Assembly: GCF_003202285.1 (NCBI RefSeq)
Contig: NZ_MASW01000002.1
Location: 1,426,001 to 1,490,000 of the forward strand
DNA: 64,000 bases
Source of the DNA: Prauserella muralis
GTDB lineage: Bacteria > Actinomycetota > Actinomycetes > Mycobacteriales > Pseudonocardiaceae
Direction: 5' to 3'
Shown: positions 17,267 through 25,147 of the stretch, in pieces
How the letters are laid out: the number at the start of each line of letters is the position of its first letter
Numbering within the stretch: position 1 is the stretch's first letter
Position numbers and translations under genes: made by a program
Notes under the pieces: generated by a model
Databases searched by the model: none
The model's input: the letters and a program-made list of their open reading frames with translations, nothing else
What the model was told of the DNA's origin: nothing

Positions 17267-17680
17267 ATGCACGCCGTGTCCGGTTCTGTGGGCCAGCCAG
17301 CACTCGACCTCGTCGACGAGACGTTCCTCGCGGTGCCGCCGAGCACGGTCGCCGCGGCCTTCGCCGACCCCCGCTCGTGGGCGTTGTACTGGCCTGACCT
17401 GGTGCTGGAAGTCTACACCGACCGCGGGGAGAAGGGCTTGCGCTGGACGGTGCGCGGGGCGCTGGTCGGCACCATGGAGGTCTGGCTCGAGCCGGTGCTC
17501 GACGGCACGCTGCTGCACTACTTCCTGCGCGCCAGCCCGGCCACGGCACGTCCGCTGAAGGCCCGCGAGCTGAGCCGCGAGTTCGACCGCAGGGCGCGGG
17601 CCGCGAAGGCGATCGCGCTCGGGCTCAAGCGGCAACTGGAGGACGGCCGCCCGCCCGGCGAGCCGCCCGCCCACGCCTGA
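17267..17680 (+). CDS. SRPBCC (START-like) domain protein
   Basis: 137 aa. The pattern DETFLAVPPSTVAAAFADPRSWALYWPDLVLEVYTDRGEKGLRW and a long C-terminal helix fit the polyketide cyclase/SRPBCC ligand-binding fold, which forms a deep hydrophobic pocket. There are no catalytic motifs. It starts a run of co-directional genes (SRPBCC, phosphoesterase, SRPBCC, ArsA-like). A lipid-related role is a guess from the neighbouring acyl-CoA synthetase. Confidence 0.8.
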   Translation: MHAVSGSVGQPALDLVDETFLAVPPSTVAAAFADPRSWALYWPDLVLEVYTDRGEKGLRWTVRGALVGTMEVWLEPVLDGTLLHYFLRASPATARPLKARELSREFDRRARAAKAIALGLKRQLEDGRPPGEPPAHA

Positions 17681-17706
17681 CCGGCCGCCTGGGTAGGCTG
17701 GTCACC

Positions 17707-18495
17707 GTGCGGGTTCATGTCGTGTCTGACGTGCACGGCAATGCCGAGGCGCTCGCCCGCGCCGGAGAGGGCGCCGACGCGCTGATCGTGCTGGGGGACC
17801 TTCTCGACTTCGTCGACTACCACGAGCACCACAGGGGCATCCTGGGCGCGCTGTTCGGCGCCGACAACGTGGCCACGTTCGCGCGGCTGCGCAGGGAGGG
17901 CACCCGCGAGGAGACCGTGGCCTTCTCCCGCTCGCTGTGGGCGAGCCTCGACGACCCCGCCGCGGCCGTCGACGAGGCGATCCGGGAGCAGTACGCCGCG
18001 CTGTTCGGCGCCATGACCGCACCCACCTACGCCACGCCCGGCAACGTCGACGCACCCGGGCTGTGGCCCGAGTTCGCGGGTGCCGGTGTGCAGGTGGCCG
18101 ACGGCGAGGTCGTGGAGATCGGCGGGCTGCGGTTCGGCTTCCTCGGCGGCGCGCTGCTGCCGGAGGGCGTCGTGCCCCGCAAGGGCGCCGTCTGGCGGCC
18201 GTACCTGCGCCCGGCCGACGAGTTCGACGCGGCCGCGGCGAAGCTGCGTGACATCGACGTGCTGTGCAGCCACATCCCGCCCGCCGTTCCCGACCTGACC
18301 TACGACGTCGTGGCCCGCAGGCCGGAGATCGGCTCGGAGGCGCTGCGGGAGCTGATCACCGAGGAGGAGCCCAGGTGGGCTCTGTTCGGGCACGTGCACC
18401 AGCCGCTGGCGCCCGGGCAGCGGCTCGGGCGCACCGAGTGCCGCAACGTCGGCCACTTCAAGCAGACGGCGCGCCCCTACGTGCTGCGCTGGTAG
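17707..18495 (+). CDS. Metallophosphoesterase
   Basis: 262 aa. Calcineurin-like motifs are present: SDVHGN near the N-terminus, GDLLDFVD, TPGNVDAP in place of the usual GNHD, CSHIPP and GHVHQP. These supply the two-metal site. The GTG start lies 7 nt after a TAGGCT -10 element (17694-17699) without a Shine-Dalgarno sequence, so translation is probably leaderless. Substrate is unknown. Confidence 0.9.
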   Translation: MRVHVVSDVHGNAEALARAGEGADALIVLGDLLDFVDYHEHHRGILGALFGADNVATFARLRREGTREETVAFSRSLWASLDDPAAAVDEAIREQYAALFGAMTAPTYATPGNVDAPGLWPEFAGAGVQVADGEVVEIGGLRFGFLGGALLPEGVVPRKGAVWRPYLRPADEFDAAAAKLRDIDVLCSHIPPAVPDLTYDVVARRPEIGSEALRELITEEEPRWALFGHVHQPLAPGQRLGRTECRNVGHFKQTARPYVLRW

Positions 18496-18523
18496 CGGCC
18501 CGCAACCGCTACGCTCTAGCCCC

Positions 18524-18964
18524 ATGGCCGAGCAGTCCACGCAGTCCATCGAGGTCGACGCCGCGCCAGAGCAGATCATGGCCGTGATCGCCGACCTGCC
18601 CGCCTATCCGGAGTGGGCCAAGGCCGTCCGGGAGACCGAGGTGCTGGCCACCGACGAGACGGGCAGGGCCAGGCAGGTGCGGTTCACGCTCGACTCCGGC
18701 CCGGTGAAGGACGTCTACACCCTGGAGTACGACTGGGCCGCCGACGGGCTCTCGGTGCGCTGGCATCTCGTCAAGGGCCAGATGCAGAAGGCGCAGAACG
18801 GGCAGTACGTGCTGGAGCCGAAGGGCGACCGCACGCTGGTCACCTACACGCTGTCGGTGGAGCTGGTGCTGCCGATGATCGGGCTGCTCCGCCGCAAGGC
18901 CGAGAAGATGATCATGGACACCGCGCTGAAGGAGCTCAAGCGCCGCGTCGAGAGCAAGGGCTGA
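18524..18964 (+). CDS. SRPBCC family protein (Rv2185c-like)
   Basis: 146 aa. It starts QSIEVDAAPEQIMAVIADLPAYPEWAKAVRETEV, a typical SRPBCC/polyketide cyclase opening, and ends with a long amphipathic helix. TACGCT (18510-18515) lies 8 nt before the ATG, which suggests a leaderless transcript. It is followed after 6 nt by the ArsA-like ATPase. The same pair (Rv2185c-Rv2184c) occurs in M. tuberculosis from memory, so the two proteins may work together. Confidence 0.85.
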   Translation: MAEQSTQSIEVDAAPEQIMAVIADLPAYPEWAKAVRETEVLATDETGRARQVRFTLDSGPVKDVYTLEYDWAADGLSVRWHLVKGQMQKAQNGQYVLEPKGDRTLVTYTLSVELVLPMIGLLRRKAEKMIMDTALKELKRRVESKG

Positions 18965-18970
18965 GCCGCC

Positions 18971-20110
18971 GTGCGCGTGCTGCTGTTCACCGGCAAGGGC
19001 GGCGTCGGCAAGACGACGCTCGCCGCCGCGACCGGCGCCGCGCTGGCCGCGAGGGGCGGCAAGACGCTCGTGGTGTCCACCGACCCGGCGCACTCGCTCG
19101 GTGACGCCCTCGGCAGGCCGCTGTCGGCCGATCCCGCCGAGGTGGACACCTGCCTGCACGGCGCGCAGGTGGACACCCGCGCGCTCGCCGACGGCTCGTG
19201 GCACGCCCTGCGGGACCAGCTGCGCTCGGCGCTGGTCTCCGGCGCCGGGCTCGCCACCCTCGACGCCGAGGAGCTCACCGTGCTGCCCGGTGTGGACGAG
19301 CTGCTCGCGCTCACCGAGGTGCGCAGACTCGCCGAGTCCGGGCCGTGGGAGACGGTGGTGGTCGACTGCGGGCCCACCGCCGAGACGCTGCGGCTGCTGG
19401 CGCTGCCCGAGGCCGTGTCCGGCTACCTGGCCCGGATGTACGGCTGGAAGGCGAAGCTGTCCGGGCTGGCCCGCTCGGTGGACCGGCTGGCCGCGCACCT
19501 GGAGTCGCTGCGGGCACTGCTCACCGATCCCGCGCGCACGAGCGTGCGGCTGGTGCTCACGCCGGAGCGCGTGGTGGTGGCGGAGACCCGGCGCACGCTG
19601 ACCTCGCTCGCGCTGCGTGGCATCCGGGTCGACGGCATGATCGTCAACCGGCTGATGCCCGCGCCCGGCCTGTGGCGCGGCGGGGCCGCGGCCTGGCTGC
19701 GCACCCGGCGTGCCCAGCAGGAGGAGGTGCTGGCCGAGCTCGCCGCGTCGGGCTTCGGCGACGGCCTGCTGCGGTCCGTCGAGCACCGCGCCGCCGAGCC
19801 CGTCGGGCTGCCCGCGTTGCTCGAGATCGCGCACGAGCTCTACGGGTCCGGCACCCCGCTGAGCGGTGACCACAACCTCACGCCGCTGCTGCAGGTGTCC
19901 GAAGTGGACTCCGGGTTCCAGCTGCGGATCGCCCTGCCGCTGGCCAGGGACGCCGTGGTCGACCTCGCCAGGGTCGACGACGACCTCGCCGTCACCGTGG
20001 ACGGCTTCCGGCGGCTCGTCGCGCTGCCCGAACCGCTGCGCGCGTGCCGCATCGTGGACGCCGAATCCGACTCGCGGGGCCTGTTGGTCCACCTGGAGAG
20101 GACTGCATGA
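18971..20110 (+). CDS. ArsA/GET3-like P-loop ATPase (Rv2184c-like)
   Basis: 379 aa from a GTG start. The deviant Walker A is FTGKGGVGKTTLAAATGAALA, followed by VVSTDPAHSLGDALG, the ArsA/GET3 switch I region, and VVVDCGPTAETLRLLALPE (switch II). No arsenite-binding Cys triad and no arsenic genes are nearby, so arsenic efflux is unlikely. Proteins of this group are conserved in actinobacteria next to SRPBCC proteins. An ATP-driven switch in envelope or membrane-protein handling is the most that can be inferred. Confidence 0.88.
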   Translation: MRVLLFTGKGGVGKTTLAAATGAALAARGGKTLVVSTDPAHSLGDALGRPLSADPAEVDTCLHGAQVDTRALADGSWHALRDQLRSALVSGAGLATLDAEELTVLPGVDELLALTEVRRLAESGPWETVVVDCGPTAETLRLLALPEAVSGYLARMYGWKAKLSGLARSVDRLAAHLESLRALLTDPARTSVRLVLTPERVVVAETRRTLTSLALRGIRVDGMIVNRLMPAPGLWRGGAAAWLRTRRAQQEEVLAELAASGFGDGLLRSVEHRAAEPVGLPALLEIAHELYGSGTPLSGDHNLTPLLQVSEVDSGFQLRIALPLARDAVVDLARVDDDLAVTVDGFRRLVALPEPLRACRIVDAESDSRGLLVHLERTA

Positions 20111-20538
20111 CCGGCAACGACGACCCGCACGCCGGCGCGGCGGCGGACACGGCCACGCGCCTTGCCGAGGAGATCCGGCTGCTCGTCGACCTCGTCGTCG
20201 AGCGCGCGGCCCCGTGGCTGGAGGGTGTGCTCGCCGCCGGGCACGGCGAGCGCGAGCACACGGAGCCGCGGGGTGGCTGCGGCTGGTGCCCGCTGTGCGC
20301 GGTGGTGGCGCTGGCGCGCGGGGAGCGGCCGGAGGTGGCCGCGCGGGTGCTGGAGCACGCCGCCCAGCTCATCGCGCTGCTGCGGGCCGTGCTGGCCGAC
20401 CGCTGGGAGCCGGACGAGGGCGTGCACATGCCGGGCTACACGCCCGCGCCGCGGCCCGAGCCCGAGCCGAGCGGCAACGGCCGCGTGCAGCACGTGGCCG
20501 TGCGGCCGCGGCAGGACTGGGACCAGCGAGAACGGTAG
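20107..20538 (+). CDS. Hypothetical protein with a CxWCPxC motif (Rv2183c-like position)
   Basis: 143 aa from the ATG at 20107, overlapping the ArsA-like stop as ATGA. The middle has GGCGWCPLCAVVALARGERPEV, a Cys cluster that could bind zinc or a cofactor. Helical segments surround it and the C-terminus is Pro/Glu-rich. Position directly after the ArsA-like gene matches Rv2183c in M. tuberculosis (recollection). Function is unknown; the tight coupling suggests a shared process. Confidence 0.85.
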   Translation: MTGNDDPHAGAAADTATRLAEEIRLLVDLVVERAAPWLEGVLAAGHGEREHTEPRGGCGWCPLCAVVALARGERPEVAARVLEHAAQLIALLRAVLADRWEPDEGVHMPGYTPAPRPEPEPSGNGRVQHVAVRPRQDWDQRER

Positions 20539-20544
20539 GCGGGA

Positions 20545-21498
20545 ATGCTGACGGTCGGGGTCGACGTCGGCGGCACGAGTGTGCGCGCGGGCGTGGTGGA
20601 CGAGCAGGGCACGGTGCTGGACACGGCCAGGGTGGGCACGCCCGGCGAGCAGAACGCGCTCGAGGACGCGATCGCCGGGGTGGTGGAGGAACTGCGTCAC
20701 CGGCACGACGTGGCCGCCGTGGGACTGGCCGTGGCCGCGTTCGTGCGGCCGGACCGGCGCTCGGTGATGTTCGCGCCCCATCTGCCGTGGCGATCGGCCC
20801 CCGTGGCCGACCGCGTCGCGAAACGGGTCGGCCTGCCGGTGACCCTCGAGCACGACGCCAACGCCGCCGCCGTCGCCGAGCACCGCTTCGGCGCCGCCCG
20901 CGGCGCCCGCGTGGTCACGCTCGTCGCCATCGGCACCGGGATCGGGGCCGGTCTGCTGCTGGGCGGCGAGACGTTCCGCGGCGCGCACGGGGTCGCGCCC
21001 GAGCTCGGTCACCTGTGCGTGGTGCCCGGGGGGCGGCCGTGCCCGTGCGGCCGCTACGGCTGCTGGGAGCGCTACTGCAGCGGCACCGCGCTCGCCGCCA
21101 CCGCCGTGGAGCTGCTGGCCACGCACCCGGCCCGCTCGACCGTGCTGGCCAGGGAGATGGCCGCGGACCCGGGCTCGGTCACCGGGCGCAAGGTCGCGGG
21201 AGCGGCCCGCGACGGCGACCCGATCGCGCAGCGGGCCATGGCGGAGCTGGCGCGCTGGCTCGGCGAGGGCCTCGCCCTCGTCGCCGACGTCTACGACCCG
21301 GAGGTCGTGGTCATCGGGGGCGGCGTGTCGGAGTCGGCGCCGCTGTTCCTCGACGAGGCCCGCGAGCACTACGCGCGCACGGTCACCGGTGCCGGGCACC
21401 GGCCGCTGGCACGCATCCGCACGGCCCAGCTCGGCGACGAGACCGCGATCGTCGGCGCGGCCACGCTGGCGCGCGAGGAACACGGCGCGCCGCACTAG
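20545..21498 (+). CDS. ROK-family sugar kinase (glucokinase type)
   Basis: 317 aa. The phosphate-binding motif is GVDVGGTSVRAGVVD. The ROK zinc motif is seen as ELGHLCVVPGG followed by CPCGRYGCWERYCSG, and the catalytic Asp lies in LEHDANAAAVAEHRFG. Length is typical for bacterial ROK glucokinases. It probably phosphorylates glucose with ATP. Polyphosphate use cannot be judged. No regulator domain (N-terminal HTH) is present, so it is a kinase rather than a ROK repressor. Confidence 0.9.
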   Translation: MLTVGVDVGGTSVRAGVVDEQGTVLDTARVGTPGEQNALEDAIAGVVEELRHRHDVAAVGLAVAAFVRPDRRSVMFAPHLPWRSAPVADRVAKRVGLPVTLEHDANAAAVAEHRFGAARGARVVTLVAIGTGIGAGLLLGGETFRGAHGVAPELGHLCVVPGGRPCPCGRYGCWERYCSGTALAATAVELLATHPARSTVLAREMAADPGSVTGRKVAGAARDGDPIAQRAMAELARWLGEGLALVADVYDPEVVVIGGGVSESAPLFLDEAREHYARTVTGAGHRPLARIRTAQLGDETAIVGAATLAREEHGAPH

Positions 21499-21507
21499 GC
21501 TGGAGCA

Positions 21508-22389
21508 ATGCTGCTCGGAAACGGCGACGGGTTCGTCAGCTGCGCATGCGGACAGCGGCACTGGGGACTGCACGGAGCCGCCGGGCTGTTGCTCTCCGAC
21601 CCGCGGCGGGGAGTGCTGCTGCAGCACAGGGCAGGCTGGACCCACCACGGCCAGACGTGGGCCCTGCCCGGCGGTGCCGTGCAGCCGGGCGAGACCCCGG
21701 CCGAGGCGGCGACCAGGGAGACCCACGAGGAGACGGCCGTGCCCGCCGAGTCGGTGCGCGTGCTGGCTTCCCGCTCGGTCGACCACGGCACCTGGAGCTA
21801 CACCACCGTGCTGGCCACCGTGCGCGGCCCCGTGCGGCCCCGGATCGCCAACGCCGAGAGCACCGCCGTCGACTGGGTGGACCCCGAGGACGTGGCGGAC
21901 TACCCGCTGCACCGCGACTTCGCGGCGGCCTGGCCTGCCCTCAAACCGCAGCTCGACCGCGAGCTGGTGCTGGTCGTGGACGCCGCGAACGTGATGGGCT
22001 CCCGGCCGGACGGCTGGTGGCGTGACCGGGCGGGCGCGGCCGAGCGCCTGCGCGACCAGCTGGCGCCGCTGGCCCGCTCCGGGGTCCCCGCCGCCTCGAT
22101 CGGCCTCGCCCACGCCGAAGGGTGGCACTGGTGGCCACGGCTCGTGCTGGTGGTCGAGGGGCAGGCCCGCCACACCGCCGCCGCGGGCGGCGTCGAGGTC
22201 GTCGCCGCCGGGCACGACGGCGACACGGCGATCGTCGAGACCGCGCGCGACGCGGTGGCCGAGCGTCCCCGTGACCATGTCGTGGTGGTGACCGCCGACC
22301 GGGAGCTACGCGAGCGCGTCCGTGCCGTGGGCGGCGGCGTCAGCGGCCCCTCGGGGCTGCTGGAGCTGCTCGGCGCCGGGCAGCGGTGA
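21508..22389 (+). CDS. NUDIX hydrolase fused to a NYN/PIN-like domain
   Basis: 293 aa. Residues about 20-145 form a NUDIX domain with the box GGAVQPGETPAEAATRETHEETAV. Residues about 150-290 begin VLVVDAANVMGSRPDGWWRDRAGAAERL and end HVVVVTADRELRERV, which resembles the NYN/YacP-type nuclease fold with acidic residues at both strand ends. Such a fusion would combine nucleotide pyrophosphohydrolase and RNase activity. The ATG lies 6 nt after TAGGCT, which overlaps the upstream stop codon, so it may have its own leaderless promoter. Confidence 0.85.
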   Translation: MLLGNGDGFVSCACGQRHWGLHGAAGLLLSDPRRGVLLQHRAGWTHHGQTWALPGGAVQPGETPAEAATRETHEETAVPAESVRVLASRSVDHGTWSYTTVLATVRGPVRPRIANAESTAVDWVDPEDVADYPLHRDFAAAWPALKPQLDRELVLVVDAANVMGSRPDGWWRDRAGAAERLRDQLAPLARSGVPAASIGLAHAEGWHWWPRLVLVVEGQARHTAAAGGVEVVAAGHDGDTAIVETARDAVAERPRDHVVVVTADRELRERVRAVGGGVSGPSGLLELLGAGQR

Positions 22390-22899
22390 TCACACCTGGG
22401 CGCCGTTGTCCGGGTCGGCGCCGTCGGGAGGGCCCTGCTTGACCCGCAGGAGCAGCAACGCGATGCCGGTGGCCAGCGCGAGCAGGCCCAGTGGGGTGGC
22501 GACGGAGGTGGACAGGCCGATCAGCCGTGGCGCGATGAGCAGCAGCAGGCCCACGACGAAGAACAGCAGCACCACGAAGGCGCCCTTGCGCGGCCTCGGC
22601 AGCGGGGGCGGCTCGGGCGGCACGTAGTGCTCGTCGTCGTCCGCGCCGGGCGGCGGGCTGCCCAGCATGGTGTCTTCCCAGCTGCTGTCGCTGCCGCGCC
22701 AGCCGGTGTCCACCGGGTCGAGGGTGCCGGTTCCGCCCGCGGGGGGCTCGCGCGGCTCCGGCTCCGGCTCGGGCGCGGGGTCGCGCTCGGCGCCGCGCCC
22801 GTTCGGCTCGCCGAAGCCCTGCGCGCGCAGGTCCGCGACGATCTCCTCGAACGTCGCGTCAACGTCCTCCGGTCCGTCGGAGCCCGGGGTTCTGCTCAC
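22390..22899 (-). CDS. Hypothetical membrane protein with acidic/proline-rich N-terminus
   Basis: 169 aa from a GTG at 22899, overlapping the upstream hydrolase stop as GTGA. The first 105 residues are acidic and rich in Pro/Gly. Two membrane segments follow (GAFVVLLFFVVGLLLLIAP and ATPLGLLALATGIALLLLRV), then a short tail. The motif FEEIVADLRAQGFG near the start may be a short helix for protein contact. No family recognised. Its stop codon abuts that of the convergent NUDIX gene. Confidence 0.8.
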   Translation of the reverse strand: MSRTPGSDGPEDVDATFEEIVADLRAQGFGEPNGRGAERDPAPEPEPEPREPPAGGTGTLDPVDTGWRGSDSSWEDTMLGSPPPGADDDEHYVPPEPPPLPRPRKGAFVVLLFFVVGLLLLIAPRLIGLSTSVATPLGLLALATGIALLLLRVKQGPPDGADPDNGAQV

Positions 22900-23663
22900 C
22901 GCGCACCAACCTGCCTGACCGAGCGCACGAACTCAACACTGCGCTCGAAGATCAGCGGCGCGTCGTTGTCGAGCGTCGCCACGTGATAGCTGTCGTGCAG
23001 CAGGACCTCGGTGAGGTCGGTGCTGCGGACCCCTTCGGCGATGATCCGCGAGTTGACCGGTTCCACGACATGGTCAACGACCGAGTGCAGCAACAGCAGC
23101 GGCTGCGTCACCTTGTGCAGGTCCGCCCTGACGAGCTTCCACAGCTGCGCCAGGCTCGCGGCGGCGCGCACCGGGGTGCGCCCGTAGGCCAGCTCGGTGA
23201 CGCCGGGCTTGGCGATGTCGCCCGCGACGCCCTTCACGGAGGGCACGAAGCGGGCGAGCAGGGGCAGCAGGCGCGCGTCGCGGCGCAGCGTCAGCACCGA
23301 CGGGTTGACCAGCGCCAGGCCCGCCACCGCGTCGCCGTGCTGCTCGGCGAGCCGCAACGCCAGCGTGCCACCCATCGAGAGGCCGAACACGAACACCGAC
23401 TCGCAGTCGCGGGCCAGCTCGCCGAACTCGGCCTCCACGCACGCGTACCAGTCGGTCCAGCCGGTCCGGTTCATCTCCCGCCAGGTGGTGCCGTGCCCGG
23501 GCAGCCGGGGCCCGCGCACGGTGTAGCCGGCCTCGGCGAGGTGCTCGCCCCACGGGCGCATGCTCGCCGGTGAACCGGTGAACCCGTGGCACAGCAGCAC
23601 ACCGACGTCGGGGGAACCGGTGTGTGAGAACGGCTCGGCGCCGGCGAGCACTGGCATGCCCAT
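22896..23663 (-). CDS. Alpha/beta hydrolase, monoacylglycerol lipase/carboxylesterase type
   Basis: 255 aa from the ATG at 23663, picked because GGGAGGG lies a few bases upstream; ATG 23657 (two codons in) is nearly as good, and a longer start at 23693 lacks a site. The oxyanion segment is LLCHGFTGSP, the nucleophile elbow FGLSMGGT, the acid VVDHVVEP and the His HDSYHVATLD. These match EstA/Est30-like carboxylesterases and MAG lipases. It probably hydrolyses short acyl esters or monoacylglycerol, next to a PlsC acyltransferase. Confidence 0.9.
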   Translation of the reverse strand: MGMPVLAGAEPFSHTGSPDVGVLLCHGFTGSPASMRPWGEHLAEAGYTVRGPRLPGHGTTWREMNRTGWTDWYACVEAEFGELARDCESVFVFGLSMGGTLALRLAEQHGDAVAGLALVNPSVLTLRRDARLLPLLARFVPSVKGVAGDIAKPGVTELAYGRTPVRAAASLAQLWKLVRADLHKVTQPLLLLHSVVDHVVEPVNSRIIAEGVRSTDLTEVLLHDSYHVATLDNDAPLIFERSVEFVRSVRQVGAR

Positions 23664-23785
23664 CGCCCTCCCGTTGAGCTTGCTGCCGTCCATCGTCGCA
23701 CGGCGGCGCCGCCGCCGTGGCGCCCGGTGGGAACCTGCCCGGTTGTGAGATCCGTCGCCGCGCTCGCGCAACAGGGTGTCGCCTG

Positions 23786-23815
23786 TTGTGCCCGGCCAGC
23801 GCCGGTTCGTAGGCT
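23786..23815 (+). promoter_or_regulatory. Candidate promoter for the plsC-like gene
   Basis: TTGTGC (23786-23791) and TAGGCT (23810-23815) with an 18-bp spacer, about 48 bp before the GTG start. This leaves room for a short leader that carries the GGAGGAGG ribosome binding site. Confidence 0.45.
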
Positions 23816-23863
23816 CACCTTCCGGTTGGGGTTCGCGGTCGCACTGGAGGAGGACGTGACGCG

Positions 23864-24628
23864 GTGCTGTATCGCCTCATGAAGTACGTGCTGCTCGGTC
23901 CGCTGCTGCGGCTGTTCTGGCCGGCGAAGGTCACCGGCCTGGAGAACATCCCGGCCGAGGGCGGCGCGATCCTCGCCAGCAACCACCTCGCGGTGGCCGA
24001 CTCGTTCTTCATGCCGCTGCGGGTGCCCCGCCGCGTCACCTTCCCCGCCAAGCAGGAGTACTTCACCGAGAAGGGCGTCAAGGGCACGCTCAAGAAGTGG
24101 TTCTTCACCGGGGTCGGGCAGTTCCCGATCGACCGCTCCGGGGGCTCGGCGGCACAGGCCGCGCTGGACACCGCCATCCGGCTGGTGCGGGAGGGCCACC
24201 TGCTCGGCATCTACCCGGAGGGCACCCGCTCCCCGGACGGCAGGCTGTACAAGGGCAAGACCGGCGTCGCGCGGATCGCGCTGGAGGCGAGGGCGCCGGT
24301 GATCCCCGTCGCGATGGTCGGCACGGACAAGGTGAACCCGATCGGCTCCAGGATGTGGCGTCCCCGCCGGCTGGAGATCCACTTCGGCAAGCCGCTGGAC
24401 TTCTCCCGCTACGAAGGCCTCTCCGGTGACCGGTTCGTCGAGCGCTCCATCACCGACGAGATCATGTACGCGCTGATGGAGCTCTCCGGCCAGGAGTACG
24501 TCGACATCTACGCCGCGAAGGCGAAGGAACTGCTCGCCGCCGAGGCCGCGGGGGCGCGGCCAGCCGTGCCCGCGCAGACCAGTGGTGCGCGCGATGCCGC
24601 GCGGCTCCCCGAGAGCAAGGCGGGCTGA
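23864..24628 (+). CDS. 1-acylglycerol-3-phosphate acyltransferase (PlsC family, Rv2182c-like)
   Basis: 254 aa from a GTG start with GGAGGAGG upstream. The HX4D motif is SNHLAVADSFF and the phosphate-binding motif YPEGTRSPDGRLYKG; both are intact. An N-terminal hydrophobic region likely binds the membrane surface. It transfers an acyl chain to lysophosphatidic acid or a similar acceptor. The Pro/Ala-rich 40-residue C-terminus is disordered. It lies between the lipase-like gene and the exoribonuclease gene, in the same order as Rv2182c and Rv2179c. Confidence 0.93.
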   Translation: MLYRLMKYVLLGPLLRLFWPAKVTGLENIPAEGGAILASNHLAVADSFFMPLRVPRRVTFPAKQEYFTEKGVKGTLKKWFFTGVGQFPIDRSGGSAAQAALDTAIRLVREGHLLGIYPEGTRSPDGRLYKGKTGVARIALEARAPVIPVAMVGTDKVNPIGSRMWRPRRLEIHFGKPLDFSRYEGLSGDRFVERSITDEIMYALMELSGQEYVDIYAAKAKELLAAEAAGARPAVPAQTSGARDAARLPESKAG

Positions 24629-24649
24629 GCGTTTCAGTACCGTGCTGCG

Positions 24650-25147
24650 GTGCGATTCTTCTACGACACCGAGTTCATCGAGGACGGCGTGACCATCGAT
24701 CTGGTCTCGATCGGTGTCGTGGACGAGAACGGCCGTGAGTTCTACGCGGTGTCCACCGAGTTCGATCCCGGCAAGGCGGGGCCGTGGGTGCGGGAGCACG
24801 TGCTGGACAAGCTGCCCTCACCCGGTGACCCGGCCTGGCGCAGCCGGGAGCGGATCCGCGCCGACCTGCTGGACTTCCTCGGCTCGCCGCCCGGCGGCAT
24901 CGAGCTGTGGGCGTGGTTCGCCGCCTACGACCACGTGGCGCTGGCGCAGCTGTGGGGGCCGATGCCCGCACTGCCGCGCCAGCTGCCGCGCTTCACCCGC
25001 GACCTGCGGCAGCGGTGGGAGGACGTCGGCAAGCCGAGGCTGCCGTCGCCTCCCTCCGACGCGCACGACGCCCTCGCCGACGCCCGGCACAACCTGCAGC
25101 GCTGGCGGGTGATCGAGGAGGTGCGCCGCCGCCGTGGGTTGGCCTAG
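24650..25147 (+). CDS. DEDD-type 3'-5' exoribonuclease (Rv2179c-like)
   Basis: 165 aa. The DEDDh active site is visible as FFYDTEFIEDG (Asp6, Glu8), FAAYDHVALAQ and SDAHDALADARHNLQRW. The M. tuberculosis homologue Rv2179c is described as a 3' exoribonuclease of the RNase T/polyadenylate-specific type. The GTG start lies 6 nt after TACCGT (24638-24643) with no Shine-Dalgarno sequence, so it is probably leaderless. Its TAG stop overlaps the stop of the convergent DAHP synthase gene. Confidence 0.92.
   Translation: MRFFYDTEFIEDGVTIDLVSIGVVDENGREFYAVSTEFDPGKAGPWVREHVLDKLPSPGDPAWRSRERIRADLLDFLGSPPGGIELWAWFAAYDHVALAQLWGPMPALPRQLPRFTRDLRQRWEDVGKPRLPSPPSDAHDALADARHNLQRWRVIEEVRRRRGLA

Noticed and set aside
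25144..25147. Overlapping stop codons (CTAG) as a sequencing error
   Set aside because: Both proteins end at the expected family length; the palindromic CTAG simply serves both strands.
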